Source of the DNA: Mesobacterium pallidum
GTDB lineage: Bacteria > Pseudomonadota > Alphaproteobacteria > Rhodobacterales > Rhodobacteraceae
Direction: 5' to 3'
NCBI RefSeq assembly: GCF_019966535.1
Contig: NZ_JAIMID010000001.1
Coordinates: 124,001 to 188,000 of the forward strand
DNA: 64,000 bases
Position 1 is the stretch's first letter; each line of letters starts with the position of its first letter. The notes below the pieces were generated by a model that had not been told where the DNA came from, did not search any database, and worked only from the letters and a program-made list of their open reading frames with translations. The position numbers and the translations under genes are program-made. Positions 33,101 to 40,976 of the stretch are shown here, piece by piece.

Positions 33101-33484
33101 CAGTTCCTGCGCCCGACCGTGGTGACGCTGGTCTATGGGCTGGGCTTCGGCATGGTGCTGGTGCTGCTGGTGGTGCCGGCGCTGATGGCGATCCAGACCG
33201 ACATCGGCCGGCAATTCCAGTCGCTGCGCCGGGCGCTGCGCTTCCGCGCGCGGGGCCCGCGCCTGGCGGCCGTGCTGTCTCTGGCGGTGGTGCTGGGATG
33301 GCTGGGACTGACCATGGGCCAGGTGTTGGCCACCGGCGCGACCCCGGCCTGGATGCCGGCGCTGGGCGCCGATCCGCTGCTGTCCGCGCTGGGGGTGTTC
33401 CTGGCCGGTTCGGCCCTGCTGGCGCTGGCGCTGTATGTCGTGGCCGGGCTCTGGACCCTCGCCGCCCGGATGCGCCGGGCCTGA
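30104..33484 (+). CDS. RND efflux permease
   Basis: A 1126-residue AcrB-family proton antiporter. The N-terminal TM1 is followed by a large periplasmic domain, the TM4 relay motif GIVVDDAIVVGE, a second periplasmic domain and TM8-12. The GHWYWE and NDSIVLVTTIDELA segments are the second-half equivalents. About 75 extra residues at the C-terminus add two hydrophobic helices beyond the normal 12. Substrates unknown. Ends 22 bp before the convergent DsbD-like gene. Confidence 0.92.
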   Translation: MVRGLPASAGGILSYFTRHATLANLLFVILIVAGLMAFPRMRAQFLPDVVVDDIDISVRWDGAGAEDVDSAIVQVLEPALLTVEGVESAESVSREGRATITLEFEPGWDMSRAADDVQQAVDAVTNLPEEADDPSVNRGGWRDRVTDVVITGPVAVDQLGRFADEFVLRLFAEGVTRTTIRGLAAPETVVEVPSANLIAYDIAMSDIASAIAAEVNADPAGDVTGANTRVRTGVEKRDADQIRDIVLRSNTDGTNLTVGDVATVTTSGVDRDRSYFVGEHPAISIRVDRSDRGDAIGIQETVERVAAELQATLPEGTQIDLIRTRAEAITGRLNILIDNGLTGLALVVLLLFLFLNARIAFWVAAGIPVAMLAAIATMYAAGLTLNMISLFALIITLGIVVDDAIVVGEHADWRARHGETAVIAAENAATRMALPVFSSTLTTVIAFFGLTAISGRFGDMISDIPFTVIVVLLASLVECFLILPNHMSHALRHVGARHWYDLPSRLVNRGFNWVRDRLFRPLMGLLLTARYAVLAGAVVVLASQAALFIKGDVVWRFWNSPEQASVTGNFAMAPGATRADTLEMMREMQRATDALGAKYEEEYGRNPIDYVIAEIGGNAGRALPGSDTKDADQLGGISIELIDADLRPYSSFAFVAELQDSVRQHPLAETISFRGWRSGPGGDALDVQFYGADAATLKAASEDLKTAVAQFPEVSAVEDNLAYDKEEMILELTPQGQALGFTIDTLGRVLRNRLNGIEAATYPDGPRSAAIRVELPAGELTADFLERTQMRTPEGAYVPLADIVSVEQRTGFSTVRRENGLRVISVTGDISDDDAARAAEISRALEEEILPQIASDRQVDYRISGLSEQEDSFLSDARTGLTLVLMGIYLVLAWVFASWTRPLVVMSVIPFGLVGAIWGHWYWELPLTMFSVVGLLGMTGIIINDSIVLVTTIDELAKDRGLVPSIIEGTAMRLRPVFLTTATTVLGLAPLLYERSQDAQFLRPTVVTLVYGLGFGMVLVLLVVPALMAIQTDIGRQFQSLRRALRFRARGPRLAAVLSLAVVLGWLGLTMGQVLATGATPAWMPALGADPLLSALGVFLAGSALLALALYVVAGLWTLAARMRRA

Positions 33485-33506
33485 CGGGGGGGCCGGGGCG
33501 GGCAGA

Positions 33507-34313
33507 TCAGCCCGCCGGGCAGCCCGGGATGTCGACCGCGTAGGAGCCGCCGATCACGGTGATGCGCAGCGCCTCGCGGTCGATGGCCAGCGGCCCGCCG
33601 GCGACATGTTCCATCCGCGCGGTGGCCACCAGCGTGTCGCCGCTGCGGCGGATCTCGGGCTCGCTCACCCAGATGTTGGGATTGCCGGCCTCGATCACCG
33701 CGGCTTCGCCGGCGCCGGTGCTGGGCATGCGGATCGTCGCGGTGATCTTCACGCCCTCGGCGTCGGGCGCCAGCGCGCAGGTCGCGCTTTTCACCCCGGC
33801 CTCGGCGCGGGAATAGGGCTGTTCGGCCAGCGCGGCCGCGATGCGCGGGTCGGGGCGCGTGCCGCCTGCCGGCAGCTCGGCGCGAAACTGTACCATGCGC
33901 GGCACGCAGACATCCTTGCAGACGCCCAGGTCGATCTCGGCCGACAGCGCCACCGGCTGGCCGGGTCGCGCGGGCTGGATGATGACCGGCCAGACCACGT
34001 CGCCGGAATAGCCGACCGAGCGCATGCCGTTCTGCTCGAACACATGCGGCGTGGGCCAGCCCAGCTGGACCGAGCCGACATTGCGCGAGCCCTGCCAGTC
34101 AAAGCTGGGCGGGATGCCCGCATCCCCGGGGGCGCGCCAGTAGGTCTTCCAGCCGGGCGCAAGCCGCAGCCGGATGCCGGCCACGTGGGTGCCATCGGCC
34201 AGGCGCCAGCCGGGCAGGACCTCGACCGCCAGCGCATCCTCGGCCGGCTCGGCGGCGAGGGGGGCGGCAAGGCCGAGACAAAGCGCGGCAAGGGAGAGCA
34301 ATTTCTTACGCAT
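33507..34313 (-). CDS. Secreted DsbD N-terminal-domain-like protein
   Basis: A 268-residue protein: signal peptide about 1-21, then a beta-rich domain matching the N-terminal immunoglobulin-like domain of DsbD. A CKDVC cysteine pair lies near residue 134, and a single late cysteine (IPGC) precedes the end. No membrane part or thioredoxin domain follows, so it would be a free periplasmic redox partner rather than a whole DsbD. The start ATG at 34313 gives a proper signal peptide. Confidence 0.82.
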   Translation of the reverse strand: MRKKLLSLAALCLGLAAPLAAEPAEDALAVEVLPGWRLADGTHVAGIRLRLAPGWKTYWRAPGDAGIPPSFDWQGSRNVGSVQLGWPTPHVFEQNGMRSVGYSGDVVWPVIIQPARPGQPVALSAEIDLGVCKDVCVPRMVQFRAELPAGGTRPDPRIAAALAEQPYSRAEAGVKSATCALAPDAEGVKITATIRMPSTGAGEAAVIEAGNPNIWVSEPEIRRSGDTLVATARMEHVAGGPLAIDREALRITVIGGSYAVDIPGCPAG

Positions 34314-34453
34314 GGCTTCGAGATGGGGCAAAGACGTTGAAATGAAAAGTCACATCTCGGCGAAGTGACCGTCATCGCCGCCCGATCCGCGCTCTTCCCT
34401 TGATCGCGAGGCGGGGGCGCTCCATCTTTAAGACAAGCCAAGCGAAGGACCCC

Positions 34454-35038
34454 ATGGATCATCCCACGCCCCCCGACTCCGAGATCGACCTGACCGGCAA
34501 GCTGCTGATTGCGATGCCGGGCATGGGCGATCCGCGCTTCGACCGGAGCGTGGTCTACCTCTGCGCCCATTCGGATGACGGCGCCATGGGACTGATCGTC
34601 AACAAGCCGACAACCGACGTGACCTTTGCCGGGCTGCTCGAACAGCTCAAGCTGTCGCCGGGCCCGTTCACCCGCGACCTGACGGTGCATGTCGGCGGGC
34701 CGGTGGAACATGGCCGCGGCTTCGTGCTGCACAGCCCCGATTTCGAATCCGCCTTTGCCACGCTGCAGGTGGACGAGCAGTTCGCCATGACCGCGACGCT
34801 CGACATCCTCGAGGCGCTGTCGCGCGGCGAGGGGCCGTCGCGCGCGATCATGGCGCTGGGCTACGCCGGCTGGGGTCCGGGTCAGCTGGAAAGCGAGATC
34901 GCCGACAACGGCTGGCTCACCGCCGAGGCCTCGCCCGAGCTGGTGTTCGACCCGGTGGATGCCGGAAAGTGGCAGGCTGCGCTGCGCGTGCTGGGGGTCG
35001 AGGCGCTGACGCTTTCGGCCAGCGCGGGCCGGGCCTGA
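34454..35038 (+). CDS. YqgE/AlgH family protein
   Basis: A 194-residue cytosolic protein of the UPF0301 family. Its opening LTGKLLIAMPGMGDPRFDRSVVYLC and the GLIVNKPT and GYAGWGPGQLE segments are hallmarks of the family. Its biochemical role is not established. The ATG at 34454 (MDHPTPPDSEIDL) has an AAGGAC ribosome-binding site; an upstream in-frame ATG adds unlike residues. Divergent from the DsbD-like gene across 140 bp. Confidence 0.92.
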   Translation: MDHPTPPDSEIDLTGKLLIAMPGMGDPRFDRSVVYLCAHSDDGAMGLIVNKPTTDVTFAGLLEQLKLSPGPFTRDLTVHVGGPVEHGRGFVLHSPDFESAFATLQVDEQFAMTATLDILEALSRGEGPSRAIMALGYAGWGPGQLESEIADNGWLTAEASPELVFDPVDAGKWQAALRVLGVEALTLSASAGRA

Positions 35039-35428
35039 CCCGAGTCGCGGCACAAGCCCGAACCGCTGAGTGTACGACCAAGGTCCACTGACAGAAATGA
35101 CAGGAAATTGCCACGAACCTGTCTGAATTGACCGGGTCTGAACACAATTATTAACGCTACGTAAGGTGCCAGGCCCAAGTCATGTGCTAAGCTGTGGGTT
35201 GAGGGGGAAGCGACGGGAACTGGTCCCCAAAACAGGTCTCCGCCGTTGGTATTCCGGTCTCCCTCGGGTTGTCATGTCGCACGCACCATGACGGCCATGG
35301 CTTACGGGCCGCAGATCAAGACATTTTCTTTAAGAAGGGCGCCCCTCGGGGCGCCCAATTTCATTGCGGGTGCATGTTCATGGCGCGGTATGGGCGCGCG
35401 GGGACCGAGGTGACCGAGGCGCGGGGCC
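35039..35428. other. Gap with possible small RNA and strong terminator
   Basis: A 390-bp stretch with no convincing gene. It holds an inverted repeat GACAGG (35099-35104) / CCTGTC (35118-35123) and TTGACC at 35128-35133. AT-rich TATTAA (35149-35154) follows, then about 180 bp of unassigned sequence with a GTCATG/CATGAC stem near 35270-35290. It ends in a strong terminator at 35337-35356. The layout resembles a small-RNA gene but the promoter spacing (15 bp) is short. Confidence 0.35.
35337..35363. terminator. Bidirectional terminator
   Basis: GGGCGCCCC (35337-35345) and GGGGCGCCC (35348-35356) form a perfect 9-bp inverted repeat. AATTTCATT follows on the plus strand, and TTCTT follows on the minus strand. 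It would end transcripts from yqgE (or a small RNA) and from the LuxR gene. Confidence 0.75.
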
Positions 35429-36292
35429 TCAGCGCCGCTTGCTCCCGAGGTCGTCCATCTCGATCAGCGTCTCACCCACGACCTCGGAGGGGCGGTGCAC
35501 CGGGTCGGGCACCAGCCCGATCGACATCGCCAGCGCGGCCAACTCGGCCCGGTTGCTCAGGTTGGTCTTTTGCATGAGCAGGTTCATCCGCTGCCGCACG
35601 GCCGAGATCGAGATGCCCAGCCTTTCCGCGATGACCTTGTCCTGCAGCCCGTGGCCCAGCAGGCCCAGCAGTTCCTTCTGCTTGTCGCTGATGTGGTTCC
35701 GTTCGGAAAATTCCTGCGCGAAATGATACATGTAGCGCTGGTGGCCCATGACCGCGGCGGTGTGCAGCGTCCAGCCATGGGCCTTGACGATCGCCGTCAT
35801 CTCGCGCTTGGAATGATCGCCCGAAAAGGTGATGAGCGCGGCCTGCGGCGGCGTGTTGTAGCGCAGCGGCACCGAAAAGCCGGCCCGGATGCCGCGCTCG
35901 GCCGCCTCGCGCAGCACCTCGACCCGTTTGGCCGGGATGTGGCGGTATTCATCCACGAACTCGAGCCCGATCATCACCGGGGTCAGGTAGTGCAGCGCAT
36001 GGCTGCGAAAGTAGGACCACTTGTAAAGCTCGGGGTCCTTGTTCACCTCGGTCAGCCAGCTGGAGTCATACGAGGTGCGGATGAACTGTGTCCGCCGCCA
36101 TTGCGACAGCGAGTTGGTCGAAATGAAGTCGATGAAGGGCAGGTTCAGCTCGCGGCCGAGCTGGACAATCAGCCGCCAGACCTCGACAGAACGTCGTGTG
36201 CGCTCGAGGTCGAGCAGGAAGTCGCGCAGCAGGGGGGGCGTGTAGCACTCGGCATCCACGACGGGCCGGCGCTGCTCCTCCCCCCGGCCCAT
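35429..36292 (-). CDS. LuxR-family transcriptional regulator (solo)
   Basis: A 287-residue regulator: an N-terminal region of about 200 residues shaped like an autoinducer-binding domain (YDSSWLTEVNKDPEL..WSYFRSHALHYL, SVPLRYNTPPQAALITFS), then a LuxR-type HTH at about 222-250 (HGLQDKVIAERLGISISAVRQRM). No luxI-type synthase is in the window. The ligand is therefore unknown: a foreign or non-AHL signal is possible. It starts 4 bp after the small upstream gene and is probably read with it. A GGAGGAG just inside the frame hints a later start. Confidence 0.85.
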   Translation of the reverse strand: MGRGEEQRRPVVDAECYTPPLLRDFLLDLERTRRSVEVWRLIVQLGRELNLPFIDFISTNSLSQWRRTQFIRTSYDSSWLTEVNKDPELYKWSYFRSHALHYLTPVMIGLEFVDEYRHIPAKRVEVLREAAERGIRAGFSVPLRYNTPPQAALITFSGDHSKREMTAIVKAHGWTLHTAAVMGHQRYMYHFAQEFSERNHISDKQKELLGLLGHGLQDKVIAERLGISISAVRQRMNLLMQKTNLSNRAELAALAMSIGLVPDPVHRPSEVVGETLIEMDDLGSKRR

Positions 36293-36295
36293 GGG

Positions 36296-36751
36296 CTAGC
36301 GGTGGCCCTCTTCCAGGTGCAGCTTCATGTCGACCAGGACCTGTTGCAGCGCCAGGGTTTCCTTGAGCAGCCGCTTGGCCTCGGTCACCGTGATGATGCC
36401 GTCCTCGATCGCGGTGTTGTATTCGGCCATCAGCATGGCGAACCGCTGGCTCAGCGCGACCACGTCCTGGTTCACGCCGCCAGGGCGCGAATTGCGGCGC
36501 CGCTCGTCGTAGCTGAAGGTGATGCCCTTCAGCTCGGCCAGCGCGGCGGTGACATGCGGATAGCCCGCCGCCTCTTCCAGCTGCGCGACCGCGTCGACCG
36601 GGATGAACCGGTCGGAATGTTCTGCATGTTCCGAGTAATAGCGGCCAAGCGTGGCCTTGGACTTTCCGGTCAATTGACAGGCGGGCTCGATGCCCACGTC
36701 CTTGATCAGCGCCTCGGTGTGTTTCTTGAGATAGCTGCCCAGGCTGCCCAT
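36296..36751 (-). CDS. Small HTH-like protein, unknown function
   Basis: A 151-residue protein beginning MGSLGSYLKKHTEALIKDVG, with a helix-turn-helix-like stretch (LTGKSKATLGRYYS, about residues 27-40) and a long helical C-terminus (TEAKRLLKETLALQQVLVDM). It has no enzyme motif. GGGGAC precedes the ATG at 36751. It immediately precedes the LuxR-type gene; the pair probably works together. Its DNA binding is inferred only. Confidence 0.65.
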   Translation of the reverse strand: MGSLGSYLKKHTEALIKDVGIEPACQLTGKSKATLGRYYSEHAEHSDRFIPVDAVAQLEEAAGYPHVTAALAELKGITFSYDERRRNSRPGGVNQDVVALSQRFAMLMAEYNTAIEDGIITVTEAKRLLKETLALQQVLVDMKLHLEEGHR

Positions 36752-36922
36752 ACGTGCCGTCCCCTTTTTCGCCCGTCCTCTCCCCATGGACGACGCCGCG
36801 TGGCCTTGTCGAGTATGTTGCGACGTGATGCCGTAAATTACCGGCAACAGTGACGTTTGCGCAAGGGTTACGTGGCTTTCCCATGGCTTGAAAGGCCATC
36901 GGTGTCGATGCATAGAGCATCC

Positions 36923-37513
36923 ATGGCCAAACTGTACTTTCACTACTCGACCATGAATGCGGGCAAGTCGACGCTGCTGCTGCAGGCAGCGCACAATTAT
37001 GAAGAGCGGGGCATGTCGACCTTTCTTCTGACGGCGCAGCTGGACGACCGGGCCGGCGCGGGGCGGATCGGCTCGCGCATCGGTATCGGCCGCGACGCGG
37101 CGACCTTCACGCCCGAGACGGACCTGTTCGCGGTGCTGAAGGCCCGTCTTGCGGAAGGGCCCTGCCAATGCGCCTTTCTCGACGAGGCGCAGTTCCTGAC
37201 GCCGGACCAGGTCTGGCAATTGGCGCGGGTCGTGGATGACCTTGGCCTGCCGGTGATGTGCTACGGGCTGCGGGTGGATTTCCGCGGCGCGCTGTTTCCC
37301 GGCTCGGCCGCGCTGTTGGCGCTGGCCGACGAGATGCGCGAGGTGCGCACCATCTGCCATTGCGGCAAGAAGGCCACGATGGTCGTGCGACAGGACGCGG
37401 CAGGACGGGTGCTGAAGGAAGGCGCGCAGGTGCAGATCGGCGGCAATGAAAGCTACGTCTCGCTGTGCCGGCGTCACTGGCGCGAGGCGATGGGCGACGG
37501 CCCCGCCGCCTGA
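36923..37513 (+). CDS. tdk: Thymidine kinase
   Basis: A 196-residue type II thymidine kinase that phosphorylates thymidine for salvage. Walker A STMNAGKST is at residues 9-17, FLDEAQFLT is the Walker B/catalytic Glu segment, and zinc-site cysteines appear as CHCGKKA and CRRHW. I chose ATG at 36923 (MAKLYFHYSTMNAGKST), the conserved start. Divergent from the HTH-like gene across 171 bp. Confidence 0.95.
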   Translation: MAKLYFHYSTMNAGKSTLLLQAAHNYEERGMSTFLLTAQLDDRAGAGRIGSRIGIGRDAATFTPETDLFAVLKARLAEGPCQCAFLDEAQFLTPDQVWQLARVVDDLGLPVMCYGLRVDFRGALFPGSAALLALADEMREVRTICHCGKKATMVVRQDAAGRVLKEGAQVQIGGNESYVSLCRRHWREAMGDGPAA

Positions 37514-37522
37514 AACGACAAA

Positions 37523-37542
37523 CGGCGCCCTGAAGGGCGCCG
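37523..37542. terminator. Bidirectional terminator between tdk and the fasciclin gene
   Basis: CGGCGCCC (37523-37530), TGAA loop, GGGCGCCG (37535-37542): a perfect 8-bp stem between two convergent stops. The plus-strand tail is CCGTCGTCTTT, a weak T-run. Confidence 0.75.
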
Positions 37543-37574
37543 CCGTCGTCTTTGCAAACGTCAACCGTCGGCAA

Positions 37575-38057
37575 TTACGGCATCAGGACCTTGTTGATGA
37601 CGTGGATCACGCCATTCGAGGTCTCGATATCGGCCATCTCGACCGTGCCGCCGTCGACGGTCACGCCCGAGTCGAGCCCGGTCACGGTCACGGTCGTGCC
37701 CTGCAGCGTCTCGACTTCGGTCGGCTGCATCATGATGTCCGAGGACATGATCTTGCCCGGCACCACGTGGTAGGTCAGGATCTCGATCAGCTGGGCCTTG
37801 TTTTCCGGCTTCAGCAGCTCTTCCAGCGTGCCCTCGGGCAGCGCGTCAAAGGCTGCGTCGGTCGGGGCGAACACGGTGAACGGGCCTTCGCCCTTCAGCG
37901 CGTCCACGAGCTCGGCGGCGCTGACCGCGGCGACGAGCGTCTCGAAGTCCTCGTTGCCCATCGCGGTGTCCACGATGTCCATGGAGTGGCCGCCGGCAAA
38001 GGCCGCGGTGGTCATGGCGGTTGCGGTCGTCAGGGCAATCATCGTCTTGCGGAACAT
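37575..38057 (-). CDS. Secreted fasciclin (FAS1) domain protein
   Basis: A 160-residue exported adhesion-type protein. The signal peptide is about 1-23 (MFRKTMIALTTATAMTTAAFA). One FAS1 domain follows, with the H1 motif FTVFAPTDAAFDALP and the H2 region YHVVPGKIM, ending VIHVINKVLMP. These domains mediate cell-surface or matrix contacts; the partner is unknown. Single-domain length is normal for bacteria. Confidence 0.92.
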   Translation of the reverse strand: MFRKTMIALTTATAMTTAAFAGGHSMDIVDTAMGNEDFETLVAAVSAAELVDALKGEGPFTVFAPTDAAFDALPEGTLEELLKPENKAQLIEILTYHVVPGKIMSSDIMMQPTEVETLQGTTVTVTGLDSGVTVDGGTVEMADIETSNGVIHVINKVLMP

Positions 38058-38223
38058 GGTATGTCCTCCTCTTGCGGTGTAGATGCAAGAGCTACGGCGC
38101 AACAGGCGGGGCAGATCATCGCGATTTTCGCAGCGGCGGGCGTTGACGGCGAGGGGGCCCGCGCTAAGCTGCGGGCCGCGCCGGTTTCAAGTCACGGTTG
38201 CGCGATCGGACGTGATGGCCTTG

Positions 38224-38574
38224 TCAATGCAGGCGGCCGCCGAGGGGCACGTCGGACTTCGGTTCGGCCAGCACGATGGCGCCGTTTTCGTCCGCAAAGC
38301 CCAGCGTCAGCACTTCGGACATGAACTTGCCGATCTGGCGCGGGGGGAAATTGACCACCGCCATGACCTGCTGCCCGACGATGCTCTCGGGCGTGTAATG
38401 CACGGTCACCTGGGCCGAAGTCTTCTTTTCCCCGATCTCGGGGCCGAAATCGATCCAGAGCTTCATCGCCGGGCGGCGCGCCTCGGGGTAGGGTTCGGCC
38501 CGCACCACGCGGCCGACGCGGATATCGACCTTGAGGAAATCGTCCATGGTGATCTGCGGCGCGTCATCAGCCAT
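38224..38574 (-). CDS. csaA: tRNA-binding domain protein CsaA
   Basis: A 116-residue OB-fold protein of the CsaA family, which binds tRNA and has been linked to chaperone and secretion functions. Visible hallmarks are FLKVDIRVGRVVRAEPYPEARRPAMKL, VNFPPRQIG and SEVLTLGF. It starts 8 bp inside the end of proC, so it is translated with it. Confidence 0.9.
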   Translation of the reverse strand: MADDAPQITMDDFLKVDIRVGRVVRAEPYPEARRPAMKLWIDFGPEIGEKKTSAQVTVHYTPESIVGQQVMAVVNFPPRQIGKFMSEVLTLGFADENGAIVLAEPKSDVPLGGRLH

Positions 38575-39382
38575 TGGCCAGCTCCTTGCTGCGGTTGGTG
38601 GCCGCGGCGACGGTTTTCGCCATCAGGGGCGGCAGGCCGGTGGTCTCGTCCATAAGTACCTCGAGCCCCGCCTGCGTGGTGCCGTTGGGCGAGGTGACGT
38701 TCTTGCGCAGTTGCGCGGGGCTTTCGCCCGAGGCTTCGGCCAGCGCGCCGGCCCCGGCAACGGTCGCCTGTGCCAGTTGCATCGCCAACTCGGGCGCAAG
38801 GCCCTGCGCCTCGCCTGCCGCAGCGAGGCATTCGATCATGTGAAAGACATAGGCCGGGCCCGAGCCCGAGACGCCGGTCACCGCATCCATCTGGTGCTCG
38901 CCCTCCAGCCGGACGACCTGGCCGACGGCTTTCAGCAGCGTCTCGGACAGGTCGAGATGCGCGGCGGTGGCATGAGCGTTGCCGCAGATCGCCGTGATGC
39001 CGCGGCCCACGGCAGCGGGGGTGTTGGGCATGGCGCGGACGATGGGGGTCTTGTCGCCCAGCGTCTTTTCATAGGTGGCGATGGTGGTGCCGGCAGCGAC
39101 CGAAACGAAGAGCGTGCCGCCATTGCCCATCGGGGTGAGGACCGGCAGCGCCTCGGCCATCATCTGCGGCTTGACCGCGATCAGCACGATGGCGGGCGCG
39201 GGCGGCAGGTCTGCATTCAGGTGAACGCCCTGGGCCTGCAACCAGTCCGAGGGGTGCGGGTCCTGCACCCAGACCGATGTGGCGGGCAGGCCCGATTTCA
39301 GCCAGCCTTCCAGCATGGCCGAGCCCATCTTGCCGCAGCCCAGCAGCACCAGGCCATTCGCGGCCACGTGATCCATGTTCAT
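38567..39382 (-). CDS. proC: Pyrroline-5-carboxylate reductase
   Basis: A 271-residue NAD(P)H enzyme for the last step of proline synthesis. The nucleotide loop GCGKMGSAM is near residue 15, and the C-terminal GVSGSGPAYVF, NVTSPNGTTQAGL motifs are intact. ATG at 39382 (MNMDHVAANG) or 39376 is the start; the first was kept. The stop lies within csaA, which overlaps it by 8 bp. Confidence 0.94.
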   Translation of the reverse strand: MNMDHVAANGLVLLGCGKMGSAMLEGWLKSGLPATSVWVQDPHPSDWLQAQGVHLNADLPPAPAIVLIAVKPQMMAEALPVLTPMGNGGTLFVSVAAGTTIATYEKTLGDKTPIVRAMPNTPAAVGRGITAICGNAHATAAHLDLSETLLKAVGQVVRLEGEHQMDAVTGVSGSGPAYVFHMIECLAAAGEAQGLAPELAMQLAQATVAGAGALAEASGESPAQLRKNVTSPNGTTQAGLEVLMDETTGLPPLMAKTVAAATNRSKELANG

Positions 39383-39486
39383 GAGAGGGGTCCCCCTTGC
39401 CGTTTTGCCCCGTTGTAACGGGGCCGCGCGGCAAGGGAAACGGGGTGTGCGCTCGTCACGCCCTCGCGGACGTGCCGCGCTGGCAG

Positions 39487-39987
39487 TCAGGCGCGGCCGT
39501 AGGCCTCCGCGATGGCGACCTGCAGCGCCTCTTTCGGTGAGCGGTTTGCCCAGACGACCAGCTGGAACGCCGGGTAGTAGCGTTCGGCCGAGGTCACGGC
39601 GGTGTGGATCATGGTGTCGATCTGCTCGGCCGAGGCGATCTGCCCGCCGCTCAGCACCAGACCATAGCGGTAGACCATCAGCTTCTGCTCGGCCCACCAG
39701 GTGTAGGCGCCGGCCCAGCACTGGTCGTTGATCGCGTTGAGGCACTCGTAGACCGCCGGCATCCGGTCTTCGGGCGGCTCCATCTCGAAGGTGCAGACCA
39801 GGCGCAGGGTCTCGTCATAGGCGGACCAGGCGAGGGTCAGCGAATAGGTGCGCCATTGCCCCTCGACGGCCATGGCGATCTGGTCATCGGCCAGGCGGTC
39901 GAATTCCCAATCGTGGTGCGAGGCGATGTGCTCCACGATGTCGATGGGGTGGATGTCGTCTTCCAGGTAATGCTCGGACAGGGCCAT
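39487..39987 (-). CDS. YbjN domain protein
   Basis: A 166-residue protein of the YbjN/type III secretion chaperone-like fold family, common next to proC in this order. Conserved parts include DIVEHIASHHDWEFDR and the WAGAYTWWAEQKLMVYRYGL segment. Role is not well defined. I chose ATG at 39987 (MALSEHY) with AGAGGT upstream; a GTG three codons earlier is possible. Downstream it is 104 bp from proC. Confidence 0.85.
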   Translation of the reverse strand: MALSEHYLEDDIHPIDIVEHIASHHDWEFDRLADDQIAMAVEGQWRTYSLTLAWSAYDETLRLVCTFEMEPPEDRMPAVYECLNAINDQCWAGAYTWWAEQKLMVYRYGLVLSGGQIASAEQIDTMIHTAVTSAERYYPAFQLVVWANRSPKEALQVAIAEAYGRA

Positions 39988-40179
39988 GGTCGCCACCTCT
40001 TTCGTTGTAGCGTAGGGGCCCGGGTAGCGCCCCCAGCGCTAGGTGCCTGCTCTATGTAGAGGGGCAGATATACCCTTCTCTACTACCTGTAGCGTGGCGT
40101 TTGGGGGAGAGGCTGTAAAGCTATTTCTTGGGGATAACGTCGATATCTTGTGGATGATTAAGAATGGGGCACAATGGCG

Positions 40180-40935
40180 TTAAGAGCCAAGGGGCGGAAA
40201 TCGATGGCCGAGCGGAAGCGCATCCCGTTGCGCTTTTCGGGCGTCCAAGAGCGCACTCTTTTGTTCGAGGGTGAGGCTCTCGACGAACTCATGGCTGTCA
40301 AAAAATGAGTCGATGCCGCTTGCCAAATCCCGATCAACATCATTTGACCAACGTCGGGAATATTCGAAGCAGGCTGCAACCATCGAATATAGTTCGGCCC
40401 AAGAAACAACACTTTCCGCTGTGTTCCCGGTTGTGTCGAAGAAAATGTCCTTTCTAAACCTAGACGTCAGGATCTGAAAAACCCGCACGATGTCCGACAA
40501 CGCCTCCCTGATCTCGGGGCCCCCGTACTCGACGTTCTCTTTGAGTGTTTCCAGAAGCGCGGAGGTTTCCGTTAGACGCTGTATTGATTGGCGTCGCGCT
40601 TCAGTCCCGTCGTAGATACTCTCGACGGCCGTCAGACAAATTGCTGATAACTCGGATAGCGCCAGAGGCAGTACTGCGCGCGCCGCGGCAAGCTTTGCTC
40701 GACGTCTTTCTTCTTCATTTTGGCGATTGATGTCGACTGCAACCAACGTTCCTGCCAGCGCAAGTGCGGACGCTCCCATCGTCGTTAGCGCAGTCAAAAG
40801 GTATGTACCGTAGCGAATGTGCTCTTCTTCGAGGCGCCGATCCATAAATACCATGAAGCCTATCCCTAGCAACATCCCGACAAACGCACCAAACGAAGTG
40901 TTCTGGAGCAGGAAGTATAGGTATTTTTGCCTCAT
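40180..40935 (-). CDS. Two-TM membrane protein, AT-richer than its surroundings
   Basis: A 251-residue protein with two hydrophobic helices (about 15-30 and 45-72) and a long cytoplasmic-type helical C-terminus (KLAAARAVLPLALSELS...). No family recognised. The DNA is visibly richer in A and T than flanking rimO and ybjN, with codons such as TTA, AAA and AGA used freely, which suggests transfer. GGAGAC precedes the ATG at 40935. It sits alone between two core genes, with promoter-like and palindromic sequence (CTCTATGTAGAG, 40050-40061) in the gap toward ybjN. Confidence 0.72.
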   Translation of the reverse strand: MRQKYLYFLLQNTSFGAFVGMLLGIGFMVFMDRRLEEEHIRYGTYLLTALTTMGASALALAGTLVAVDINRQNEEERRRAKLAAARAVLPLALSELSAICLTAVESIYDGTEARRQSIQRLTETSALLETLKENVEYGGPEIREALSDIVRVFQILTSRFRKDIFFDTTGNTAESVVSWAELYSMVAACFEYSRRWSNDVDRDLASGIDSFFDSHEFVESLTLEQKSALLDARKAQRDALPLGHRFPPLGS

Positions 40936-40976
40936 CGACCGTCTCCATGAGGGTTCGCCATCTTCATGAGGGGCGT

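Noticed and set aside
28493..33214. A 1573-codon open frame antisense to the RND genes
   Set aside because: Same reason: antisense to clear efflux genes, low-complexity composition, no recognisable domain.
34454..36292. Complete quorum-sensing locus
   Set aside because: No luxI-type synthase is in the window; only the regulator is seen.
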